A stretch of 64,000 nt of DNA from JADHUC01 sp964617665 (GTDB lineage Bacteria; Planctomycetota; Planctomycetia; Pirellulales; Pirellulaceae), in the NCBI GenBank assembly GCA_964617665.1, contig CAZUAH010000011.1, positions 1 to 64,000 on the forward strand, read 5' to 3'. Positions 53,200-62,100 of this stretch are shown here, one piece after another. How positions within the stretch are numbered: the stretch's first letter is position 1; each line of letters opens with the position of its first letter. The notes under the pieces are model-generated. The model saw only the letters and a program-made list of their open reading frames with translations. It was not told where the DNA came from and did not search any database. The translations under genes and the position numbers were made by a program.

Positions 53200-54093
53200 T
53201 TATTGCTGATTCTCGCTCTTCAGCGTCTCGTACAAGTCCAACGCTTTCTCGGGCTTCTCGCCGTCGTGAACAATAGCGCGGATTGCTTGAATCATGGCTA
53301 TTGGATCGTCGGCTTGGAAGATGTTTCGGCCCATGTCGACGCCGTCGGCCCCTTGATCGATGGCCTTGTAGCACATCGTCATTGCGTCAAGCTCAGGAAG
53401 CTTCTTACCACCGGCAATCACAACCGGAACCGGGCATCCGGCGGTGACGCGATCAAATCCTTCTTCACAGAAGTACGTCTTGATGACATTCGCGCCCAGT
53501 TCGGCGAGCACGCGCGAGGCCATTCCCAGGTAACGCGCATCACGTGCCATCTCGCGACCGACTGCCGTTACGCCTAACGTTGGAATACCGTATTTGTTCC
53601 CAGCGTCAATGACCTGGACCAAGTCGCGAATCGTCACGTGCTCGTGCTTGCCGCCAATGCAAACTTGGACGGCCATGATGGTTGCGTTCAGCCGAATGGC
53701 TTCTTCAATGTCCACGCCGATGCATTCGTTGAACAAATCGTCGCCGACGAGCACGGTCGAACCAGCCGTCACACGCAACGACACCGGCTTGTTGAATATG
53801 GGAGGAATGTTTGCCCGGAGCGCGCCACGAGTGCACATGATCACATCGCTGTGCGGAACCAACGGGCGCATTGTGAGGTCCATTCGCTCCAGGCCCGATG
53901 TCGGCCCCATAATGTAACCGTGGTCGAAGGCCAGCATGACCGTCTTGCCGCTCTTGGGATTGAACATGCGGCTCAAGCGATCCTGCATTCCCCAGTCCAG
54001 ATGGTTCGAGCCTTTGACGTAAAACGGTTCTTCCTGCACGGGTACGCCAACGCCGAATCGTTGTGCTTCGATATTGCCTGATTCTTCGGGCAT
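53200..54093 (-). CDS. lsrF: LsrF-type class I aldolase/thiolase
   Basis: A 297-residue cytoplasmic enzyme with AAAGGAAACC 8 bases before ATG 54093. It follows the LsrF family closely: NHLDWGMQDRLSRMFNPKSG, KTVMLAFDHGYIMGPTSGLE, VIKTYFCEEGF with the Schiff-base lysine, then VTAGCPVPVVIAGGKKLPEL and GADGVDMGRNIFQ. LsrF of enteric bacteria breaks down phosphorylated autoinducer-2 (3-hydroxy-5-phosphonooxypentane-2,4-dione) using CoA, giving acetyl-CoA and dihydroxyacetone phosphate. Here lsrK, lsrG and the lsr transporter are absent from the window. The gene is instead last in an operon with dhaK and dhaL, 50 bases after dhaL. The substrate may therefore be a different phosphorylated ketose. 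Confidence 0.85.
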   Translation of the reverse strand: MPEESGNIEAQRFGVGVPVQEEPFYVKGSNHLDWGMQDRLSRMFNPKSGKTVMLAFDHGYIMGPTSGLERMDLTMRPLVPHSDVIMCTRGALRANIPPIFNKPVSLRVTAGSTVLVGDDLFNECIGVDIEEAIRLNATIMAVQVCIGGKHEHVTIRDLVQVIDAGNKYGIPTLGVTAVGREMARDARYLGMASRVLAELGANVIKTYFCEEGFDRVTAGCPVPVVIAGGKKLPELDAMTMCYKAIDQGADGVDMGRNIFQADDPIAMIQAIRAIVHDGEKPEKALDLYETLKSENQQ

Positions 54094-54143
54094 TGAGAGG
54101 TTTCCTTTGTTGGTGAGTATAAGGTGGTGGAGTTGTTTTCAGA

Positions 54144-54773
54144 TCACGCCATGGACTTCGCGAAGCCGGTAAACAGAAGGGCGGCACTGGCCGCTCCCGG
54201 GTCGACGTGGCCGATGGACCTTTCGCCCAGGTTCTTGGCACGCCCAAACTTGGCTTGCATGTCCGCAGTGGCTTTCGCGCCTTCGTCGGCGGCCTTCGCC
54301 GCGGCATCCAAGATTGCTGCGATGTCCTCGCCGCTCGCTGCGCGCATGGCCTGGACAGCTGGCTCGATTGCGTCGATCAACGTCTTGTCGCCCACCGCAG
54401 CTTGTGTGTGCTTCCGGATACCAGCCAACCCTTGTTCGAACATGTCCACGAGGGCCGGGCCGTCCAGCGAGTCCACATCTTTTGCCGCTTTGGCCATTCC
54501 GTTGAACAGCGAGCCGAAAAGCGGACCGGTCGACCCGCCATCGATGCCCATGACACCCCAGCCGATGGCCTTCAGCGTCTTGCCGATGCTTTGGCCAGCG
54601 TTTTCGTCTAACGCCTTGGCTGCAGCATCCATGGCGCGGCAAATTGCCATCCCGTGATCGCCGTCGCCGGTGGCCGCGTCCAGCCGAGACAACTCGTCCT
54701 GTTGAGCTTTGATCAATTCGACCGAGGTCAGGATCATTCCTCGAAGTTCTTCGATACCGATGCGTTCCGCCAT
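54144..54773 (-). CDS. dhaL: Dihydroxyacetone kinase subunit DhaL
   Basis: A 209-residue nucleotide-binding subunit. The helical barrel of DhaL is marked by GDGDHGMAICRAM with the Mg-ligand aspartates near 37-40, GVMGIDGGSTGPLFGSLFNG, AAVGDKTLIDAIEPAVQAM, and GRAKNLGERSIGHVDPGAAS near the end. DhaL transfers phosphate from its bound nucleotide to the ketone held by DhaK. In PTS-linked systems ADP is recharged by DhaM, in others ATP exchanges freely; no dhaM is seen here. It lies 51 bases from dhaK upstream and 50 from lsrF downstream, all on the minus strand. The ribosome site is weak (AGAGACGAAC). Confidence 0.92.
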   Translation of the reverse strand: MAERIGIEELRGMILTSVELIKAQQDELSRLDAATGDGDHGMAICRAMDAAAKALDENAGQSIGKTLKAIGWGVMGIDGGSTGPLFGSLFNGMAKAAKDVDSLDGPALVDMFEQGLAGIRKHTQAAVGDKTLIDAIEPAVQAMRAASGEDIAAILDAAAKAADEGAKATADMQAKFGRAKNLGERSIGHVDPGAASAALLFTGFAKSMA

Positions 54774-54823
54774 TTATAGTTCGTCTCTATTCGAATTCAC
54801 TTCAGGTTTCGGAAGCCGTGATA

Positions 54824-55825
54824 TCACCGTACCGTCAGGTACGGCGTATCGCACGGGGCGTCCCATAATTCAATCAGTTGGTCATCCAGTTTGGCCAAGT
54901 GCATTTGGAAGCCGCCCATTTCCTGGACTGTCAACAATTCGCCGCACCGACCGCGTGCGATCTCGATGCCCTTGCCGGACAGAAACTTCTCAAGACCGCG
55001 ATATACGATGAACATTTCCATCAGCGTGGTTGCACCTGCACCGTTGATCAGAGCCAAGATCTTGTCGCCGTCGCCGGCACCGATGGCCTTGACCAGTTGC
55101 TCGGCCATGGTCGCAGCGGTCTTGTCGGCAGTCATGATCGCCGAGCGGCCTGTGCCAGCTTCGCCGTGTTGGCCCATGCCGATTTCCATCTCGTCGTCGG
55201 CCAATTCAAAAATCGCCTGTCCCGATGCCGGATGCGTAGCCGTTTTCAAAGCCACGGCCAGCGTCGCCATGTTCTGATTGAATTTGTCGGCCACCGCGTA
55301 GACTTCGTCCAAGGTCGCGCCGGCTTCTGCCGCAGCCCCAGCGACCTTATATAGGGGAATGCAGCCGACCAAACCACGACGATCTTCGTCCGGAGCATCC
55401 ATCCCCGGAGCGATATCCTCGTGCGTGAGGATCATTTTAACGTTCAGCCCTTCTTCTTCCGCCATTTCCATGGCCACGTTGGCGCTCATTACGTCGCCCG
55501 CATGGTTCAAGACGACAAACAGCACGCCTGCATCACGGTTGGCCATTTTCAGTGCCTCGAACACCTTGGGAGGGCCGGGAGCCGCAAAGATATCGCCGAC
55601 CACCGAGATATCCAACATCCCGTCACCAACAAAGCCGCTGAGCGCCGGCTCGTGTCCCGCCCCGCCTAGAGTGACGATAGCCACTTTTTCCTTGGGCTTG
55701 GGATTGGCTCGCACGACCAGCTTTTCGCTGACCAACGCGATCTTGTCGCGATAGGCACTAGCGAATCCTTCAAGCAACTCGGCAGTCAGGTTAGCGGGAT
55801 CGTTGATAAATTTCTTCATAACCAT
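54824..55825 (-). CDS. dhaK: Dihydroxyacetone kinase substrate-binding subunit DhaK
   Basis: A 333-residue subunit starting MVMKKFINDPANLTAELLEG at ATG 55825, with GCGGAG about 10 bases upstream; ATG 55819 is an alternative. Family motifs are IVTLGGAGHEPALSGFVGDG (substrate loop), ISVVGDIFAAPGP, VVLNHAGDVMSANVAMEMA, IGMGQHGEAGTGR with the histidine that holds the keto substrate as a hemiaminal, and LINGAGATTLMEMFIVYR. The usual length for DhaK is about 330-360 residues. It is the first gene of dhaK-dhaL-lsrF, so its phosphorylated product is a likely substrate of LsrF. Typical substrates are dihydroxyacetone or C4 ketoses. Confidence 0.92.
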   Translation of the reverse strand: MVMKKFINDPANLTAELLEGFASAYRDKIALVSEKLVVRANPKPKEKVAIVTLGGAGHEPALSGFVGDGMLDISVVGDIFAAPGPPKVFEALKMANRDAGVLFVVLNHAGDVMSANVAMEMAEEEGLNVKMILTHEDIAPGMDAPDEDRRGLVGCIPLYKVAGAAAEAGATLDEVYAVADKFNQNMATLAVALKTATHPASGQAIFELADDEMEIGMGQHGEAGTGRSAIMTADKTAATMAEQLVKAIGAGDGDKILALINGAGATTLMEMFIVYRGLEKFLSGKGIEIARGRCGELLTVQEMGGFQMHLAKLDDQLIELWDAPCDTPYLTVR

Positions 55826-56087
55826 AACGAATGTCTCCGCGGCAATTTGTTGAAACGCTAGAAATTCTATGACGGTCTCTTGGTCCAAGCAGTCTTGTAT
55901 TCTCTTGACGACGGGCCGTCAAGTATCCGACAGTCGTTCGCGCAGTGGGAGGGCAGTGCGGGCAGTGAATTCGAGTCTTGGGTCGTTCTGGCGGGTGGGG
56001 AAGACGATGACGTTCGGGGATCACAAGTGCCGCATACGAAACTGGTTGCGGCAATAAGCTGAACTCTGGCGCTTTGTGGAGATTCGG

Positions 56088-56315
56088 CTAGTGTTCTGCC
56101 CTGTCGTAGTCCCCGCTCTCCGGCGGTTCTTCGGTTAGCTGGTCAAGGATCCATGCACGCCATCGCCGGCGCCGAGCGAAACGTGCTCGTTCCTGTCGCA
56201 ACACGATCCCTCTCAGCCACATGTAGCCGATCATAAGGAACGCAAGGATGCACACATAGGTCAGCATGGTCGCATTGTACAAAATGCCCTCGTTGTGGGC
56301 AAAGCGTCGGAGCAT
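56088..56315 (-). CDS. Small membrane protein, hypothetical
   Basis: A 75-residue frame from ATG 56315 (MLRRFAHNEGILYNATMLTY), or 59 residues from ATG 56267 (MLTYVCILAFLMIGYMWLRG). It has one hydrophobic helix (TYVCILAFLMIGYMWL) followed by a very basic stretch (RQERARFARRRRWRAW) and an acidic tail (EEPPESGDYDRAEH). No convincing ribosome site precedes either start, and I do not recognise a family. The basic residues after the helix suggest an N-out, C-in single-pass protein. It lies between dhaK and the FHA-EAL gene on the same strand. Confidence 0.35.
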   Translation of the reverse strand: MLRRFAHNEGILYNATMLTYVCILAFLMIGYMWLRGIVLRQERARFARRRRWRAWILDQLTEEPPESGDYDRAEH

Positions 56316-56447
56316 GAACGCGGAAGAGCCGCCTCCAAACGTGGATCGCGATCGTTTTGCATCGAAACACACGGCGAGAGTGCTTGAGGGAGGCGAGTAT
56401 AGACAGCAGCAAGTGTAGAACGGTGCCAGAGACACCGCTCGATGTCA

Positions 56448-57536
56448 TCAATCGCAGGAGAAAGCGGGAGCTGGGCGGCCGTAGTGATAACCTTGGGCGA
56501 ACTTGAAACCGAGTTCCAGACAAGTTGCGTGTTCGTCGGCAGTCTCGATGCCTTCGGCCAACGGTGCGACACCGAGGTTGTTCACCATGCGTACAAGCGT
56601 GGCTAGCATTTCCTGACGCTCGGCAGGGGCCAAGTGGATATCGCGAATCAAACCCATATCGAACTTCAAGTAATCGGGTCGCACTTCGATCAACTCGACC
56701 AATCGCGTCTGCCCCGCGCCGAAATCGTCAAACGCCAGCCCGATATCCAGATCGCGAAGCACCGAACGCAAGTCGTTCATCGACGAAGGATCGGTCACTG
56801 CTGCCTCGTGAATCTCAAGTGTGATCGGCTGCGTAGGGCTGACCTCCCGGACGGCTTCTATGGATTGCGGAAGCCCCGGTTCGACAAGCTCCTTCGGATG
56901 CGTATTTACGAAGAGGTGTGGCGGACTGTCCACCGAGGCGGTCGCTCGGATCCCCTCCCAGCGGAACATGCGGCTCAGCTCGACCTCAACGTCCAATCGC
57001 ACTGCGGCCTGGAATATGTCGCGCGCTTCGTGCAATCCGACCAGATTGCTGCGGGCCAGCACCTCGTAACCGACGGTCTCCTCGTTCGTCAATTCGACGA
57101 TTGGCTGATAATGGGGGACCACTGCTCGTTCGCTGATAATTCGATCCAGTTGCACTAGAGCGAAGGCTTGGTCGTGTACTTCCTCCTGTACGGTCTTGTT
57201 CGGTCCCATGGAATCCTGCCGACGAATGCGGAATGGTACGTCGGCGAATTGGATCAAATCCTCTTCTCGTACCTGCGTCTCGGTGATTTGGCGACCGTTC
57301 ACGAATGTGCCGTTCGTGCTGTTCAGATCGCGCAGCAGCAACGAATCGCCATCCATGACGATTTCCGCATGCATTCCCGAAACCGTTCGTCGCGGAATGC
57401 ACAAGCCGAGGCCCGGTTGCCGGCCCACGTGAAACGGAGTGGAATGAACTGGGACAAGGCGTACTGGTTCTGCCCCGGTAACTTGTCCTGCAAGGAACCA
57501 AACGGATTCGGTTGATCGGTCGATCTCGCTCAGCAT
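56448..57536 (-). CDS. FHA-EAL protein: phosphopeptide-binding domain joined to c-di-GMP phosphodiesterase
   Basis: A 362-residue cytoplasmic protein from ATG 57536 (MLSEIDRSTE), with AAAGGGGAC upstream. Residues about 25-110 form a forkhead-associated domain: FHVGRQPGLGLCIP, TVSGMHAEIV (Ser/His of the phosphothreonine pocket) and LRDLNSTNGTFVNGRQI. Residues about 130-362 form an EAL domain. Most catalytic positions are present: E in YEVLAR, N in LFVNTHPKEL, E in LEIHEAAV, the pair in AFDDFGAGQTR, K in YLKFDMGLI, E in LAEGIETADE and QGYHYGRP. It should therefore hydrolyse c-di-GMP, gated by binding a phosphothreonine protein. It diverges, across 252 bases, from the AAA/kinase-tubulin operon, whose kinase is an obvious candidate partner. 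Confidence 0.9.
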   Translation of the reverse strand: MLSEIDRSTESVWFLAGQVTGAEPVRLVPVHSTPFHVGRQPGLGLCIPRRTVSGMHAEIVMDGDSLLLRDLNSTNGTFVNGRQITETQVREEDLIQFADVPFRIRRQDSMGPNKTVQEEVHDQAFALVQLDRIISERAVVPHYQPIVELTNEETVGYEVLARSNLVGLHEARDIFQAAVRLDVEVELSRMFRWEGIRATASVDSPPHLFVNTHPKELVEPGLPQSIEAVREVSPTQPITLEIHEAAVTDPSSMNDLRSVLRDLDIGLAFDDFGAGQTRLVELIEVRPDYLKFDMGLIRDIHLAPAERQEMLATLVRMVNNLGVAPLAEGIETADEHATCLELGFKFAQGYHYGRPAPAFSCD

Positions 57537-57788
57537 AACAGTTACGTCCCCTTTTCTCCGCCTGACGGGGTCTTCCCCCGCGCCATCGATAGCACCGACT
57601 GTAGTAACACTGGCGCACATTCATCCAATCCACAAGAGAAGCTTAGTTCACGCAAAGCCACCGTGCCACAAAGGCCGGGGGGGCCAAACGCCAACGACTC
57701 TATTTCTAACCTAGACTTGCATGGATTGCGTTGCGCGGTGTTGCGCGCGCTGGGAACTCTGTTACCGCCTGTAGAGGTCATAACGATC

Positions 57789-59117
57789 ATGTCGGCGACG
57801 ATAACACAAGAGATCAGCAAGGACCTGTTGTCGACCCTACTGTCGGACGACACCTTCTGGCCAGCGGAACCGAGTTCGGTAAAAGAGACTGGACTGAGCG
57901 AAGCCTTCGTGGAATCGCTGGTCTGCAAGTTTCTTGGACGAATCGGCACTAGCAGCGGTCGCAAGATCGCTGACGCACTGTGCCTGCCGTTTGGCGTGAT
58001 CGAGAGTCTGCTTGCCACGCTGCGGACAAGACAGGTCGTCGTTCACGCAGGCTCTGCCCCGTTCAACGATTACTACTACACGCTCAGCGAACAGGGACGT
58101 CGCCGTGCGCGGGCCTACGCCGAGGCGTGCGCGTATGTCGGGCCGGCACCGGTGCCGTTGATGGATTACGTGATCGCCGTCGAAGCTCAAGCGGTAAGCG
58201 CCGAATCCCCTCGCCGTAGTCAACTGGAAGAGGCGTTTGGCGACATCACGTTCAATGCCGACATATTTGAACAGCTTGGACCAGCCGTCAATTCCGGCGC
58301 CGGAATGTTTCTCTACGGTGCACCCGGCAATGGCAAGTCGACGCTTGCCAAGCGGATTACGTTGTGCTTCGGCCAGGAGATTTGGATTCCCCACGCGATC
58401 CTGGAAGACAACAACGTGATCAAACTGTTCGACGCCTCCTATCACCATGGAGTGAAAGGACATTCCAGCGGGCTGATCAAGCTTCGCGAGCACGATCGTC
58501 GCTGGATCAAGATCCGGCGTCCAACCGTGGTTGTGGGCGGCGAGTTGACCATGGAGAACCTGGAGATTCGGCACGATGCAAACAGCAACGTGAGCGAAGC
58601 ACCGATTCAGATGAAAAGCAATTGCGGCTGTTTGCTGATCGACGATTTCGGGCGGCAGCGTATCGCGCCTGCGGACCTGCTGAACCGATGGATCGTGCCG
58701 CTGGAAAGCCGGTACGATTTTTTGACCTTGTCCACCGGTAAGAAGATCCAGGTACCATTCGAACAGTTGATCATCTTCTCGACAAACCTGGAACCGGACG
58801 ATCTGGTCGACGAAGCCTTCCTTCGGCGAATTCCTTACAAGATCGAGATCACAGATCCCGACGCGGAAGAGTACCACAGCCTATTTGAACTGTACGCCGA
58901 CCAGTTTCGATATCAGTACCGCGCGGACGTTGTGGACTACCTGCTGAAACAGCACTATGAAGCCGCGAGCCGGCCGCTTCGTCGCTGCCATCCGCGAGAC
59001 CTGCTAAGCCAGGTTCGCAGCTATTGCACGTACAACGATCTGCCGATCGAGATGCGACCCGAGTACTTCGACCGCGCCGCAAAGAGCTACTTCGCGACTG
59101 TATTGAGGGGCAAATGA
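57789..59117 (+). CDS. AAA-family ATPase with N-terminal winged-helix-like domain
   Basis: A 442-residue ATPase starting MSATITQEISKDLLSTLLSD at ATG 57789; the frame is open to 57663 but shows no protein character before. Residues about 25-130 resemble a winged helix (GRKIADALCLPFGVIESLLA, YYYTLSEQGRRRARAY). Walker A is GAPGNGKST near 177, Walker B is CLLIDDFGRQRI near 283, and sensor-like parts are IIFSTNLEPDDLVDEAFLRR (arginine finger region). The last 100 residues include the helical lid (RPLRRCHPRDLLSQVRSYCT). The stop overlaps the start of the kinase-tubulin gene as ATGA, so the two are translated together. It is likely a remodelling or clamp ATPase for that partner. Confidence 0.9.
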   Translation: MSATITQEISKDLLSTLLSDDTFWPAEPSSVKETGLSEAFVESLVCKFLGRIGTSSGRKIADALCLPFGVIESLLATLRTRQVVVHAGSAPFNDYYYTLSEQGRRRARAYAEACAYVGPAPVPLMDYVIAVEAQAVSAESPRRSQLEEAFGDITFNADIFEQLGPAVNSGAGMFLYGAPGNGKSTLAKRITLCFGQEIWIPHAILEDNNVIKLFDASYHHGVKGHSSGLIKLREHDRRWIKIRRPTVVVGGELTMENLEIRHDANSNVSEAPIQMKSNCGCLLIDDFGRQRIAPADLLNRWIVPLESRYDFLTLSTGKKIQVPFEQLIIFSTNLEPDDLVDEAFLRRIPYKIEITDPDAEEYHSLFELYADQFRYQYRADVVDYLLKQHYEAASRPLRRCHPRDLLSQVRSYCTYNDLPIEMRPEYFDRAAKSYFATVLRGK

Positions 59118-62100
59118 CAACACCAGCGGAACAAGCATCAGATAATACGATTGACGCTCCCAGGACCGCGCAGGTCAATGCGAACAGAGAGCCGATCCCG
59201 GGGTATGTCCTGAAAGAACGCATCGGCACAGGCGGCTTTGGCGAGGTGTGGAAGGCCGAAGCACCCGGTGGCCTGTTGAAAGCCGTGAAGTTCGTCTACG
59301 GAAAACTTGACGAAGCGGCAGCGTCACGGGAATTGGAGGCGCTGGAACAGATCAAGAGGGTCCATCACCCGCTGTTGCTTTCGCTGGAAAGGATCGAGAT
59401 TGTCGATGGCCGCTTGGTGATCGTATCGGAGCTGGCCAAGTCGAGTTTGAAAGATCGTTTTGACGCCTGCAAAGAAGCGGGCATGGACGGGATTCCGCGG
59501 GACGAGCTGTTGCGATACCTGGGCGATGCGGCGGACGCCCTGGACTACCTGTACGAAGAACACTCGCTGCAGCACCTGGACGTCAAGCCGGAGAACTTGC
59601 TGCTCGTCGGCAATCGGGTCAAAATCGCCGACTTCGGACTTGTGCGCGATCTGCGCACGTCGGGTGAATCGCATGGTGGCGGAGTGACGCCACTTTACTC
59701 GGCGCCCGAAGTGCTTCGCGGCGAGCCGACTCGGGTTAGCGATCAGTACAGTCTGGCAATTGTCTATCAGCAGATGTTGACCGGCGAGCCGCCCTTTGCC
59801 GGACGCACGTTCGCCCAGCTTGCCGCGCAGCATCATCACTGCAAACCCGTGCTCAAGTTATTGCCACAATCAGATCAGGCGGTCATTGCAAGAGCTTTGT
59901 CGAAAGAACCGTCAAAACGGTTTCCAGGCTGTCGCGTGCTGATCGACAATTTGCTACGCGCGGGCGTCCACGGTTCCGGCGGCCAGCGAACGAAGACGCC
60001 CAGGCAGACACGGTCGACAGCGAGGGGGGCAACTGACGTTGGCCGCGGCAGCGCTCACGACGCCAGCGCAGTCGCCAAGACCATGCCTTTTTCGCTTGAA
60101 AAGGCGGCCATTGAAAAACTTCCGACAATTGATCTCTCGGAGAAACCCGCTGAGTATCGGCCCGCCGTCTTTATCGGCGTGGGGCGTACAGGCGCCCAAA
60201 CGCTGATGAGATTACATCAACGGCTGGACGAGGTTCTTGGCGATTTGGACCGCATACCCTGTTTGCAGATGCTTCTGATTGATACCGACTCGCAATCACT
60301 TGGCCAGGCCACCGAGGCAGAGAGCGCCGCCGCCGTGCGAGGACGCGATACGCTAGTAATGCCGCTCCGCCCGCCCCACGAGTACCGGCCAAAATCCGAA
60401 CAACTGCTCGAATGGCTGAGCCGACGTTGGCTCTACAATATACCCCGTTCGTTGTCGACCGAGGGATTTCGGCCACTGGGGCGCCTTGCACTGGTCGATC
60501 ACAGCGACAAGTTGATCGAGCGACTCCGCAACGCCATCGGGATCGCCACCGACGCTGAGTCTCTGGCACCGTCTACAGAGAATGCCGGCATTCCGTTTCA
60601 GAGCGGCCCGCCGCGGGTGTTCATTGTGGCATCGACCGCTGGCGGAACGGGCAGCGGTACCGCTTTGGACTTGGCCTACGTCGTACGCGAATTGTTGGTC
60701 GAGCAAGGTCTCTCGGACGATGCTGTCTACGGCATCCTGGCCCATTCAACGACGCGCAACGCCGACAAGCGGGACCTGGCCATCGCAAACACGTACGCGT
60801 TTCTGATGGAACTGAAGCACCTGAGCCGTGTCGGAGGGCATTACCCCGGCGACGCGGCTTTTGGACTGCTGGCCTCCTACCAGCGCGATGTCGCTTTCCA
60901 GCACACGTACCTGGTTCATCTAGGCGACGAATTGACCGATGCGCAGTACCAATCTGGCGTCGACGCCCTGGCCGAGTACTTGTACCTGAACTGTGCGACG
61001 CCAGCGTCTGCGTTCTTTGATTCCTCGCGAGATGGCTCGGGCAAAAACGATCCGTATTCCCAAGCAACCATGCGGACTTTCGCGATCGGCCGACCACGGA
61101 AGTGCGACAATGGTCCCCTTGATAGGGATCTTGCCTTGTTGTGTCGATCCACGATCGCCACGTGGCTAGGTAGCGACGCACTCGGTGAGGGCGAAAACGC
61201 CAGCAGAAGCAGACAGAAAGAGACGGGTGACGCATCGAACAGCCATGCCCGGGCGTCTACGCCCGAAGTTGAGGGCATTGTCGCGGGACAGATTGGTTCG
61301 CTGGACTTGAGACTCGCCCCTCTGGTCGAACGTGCGCTAGGAATCGCGCAGACCGAATTCGGTCGTGACATAGACGGTTATCTCCGTCAAATGATCGAGA
61401 GTGTCAAAGCAACACGCGTCGCGTCGGCTCAAGCCTCCGCCGACCAACTGTTCGCAGACATTGACGGCTTCCTGACACGATCTACCGCACACGGTCCTCG
61501 AGCTTTGCAGGCCGATGGACTCAAAGGCGTACTGACCGGTCAAATGGCAAGGTTTCTTGCCCGCAAGACAACAGCCGCTCGACAATGGCTGATCGGACTC
61601 ATGGAGGTTCCACAAGTGCGGCTCGACGGGGCGTGTCAAGCGGCCGTATGCTTCGCCAAGCAGCTTGGCAAGATCGAATCGTCGGCTAGCCAAGTGGTGC
61701 AGCGACTGGCGAACGAAGTGGCCGAATTGAGTCGACAAGCAGTCGACACCCAGTCGGAGAAACTACTTCTGCAATACGGGAAACTCCGCGTCTACGAGAT
61801 GGCCCATCGCTGTGTGCGCGACGGGGTTCGCGCAATGCGTCTGGAGATTACCGCAAGCGCAGAGGAGTTACTGAAACTACACCGTACACTGATCGATGTT
61901 GCGGCCAAGTTCGACTCGCAGTGTGCGGTACCCGATCAGGAGCAAGTGCCGGACAACGGCGAAGGATCCCCGGACCAAAGCAACTCGCCCAATCCGGCGT
62001 CCCAGGTATTGGAGTTAATGGACAGGCAAATGCGGAACAGATTTGCAGACGCCGACCATTCGCTTCACAGCATGCTTGGTGGGAAGTTGCGCGAACCGAA

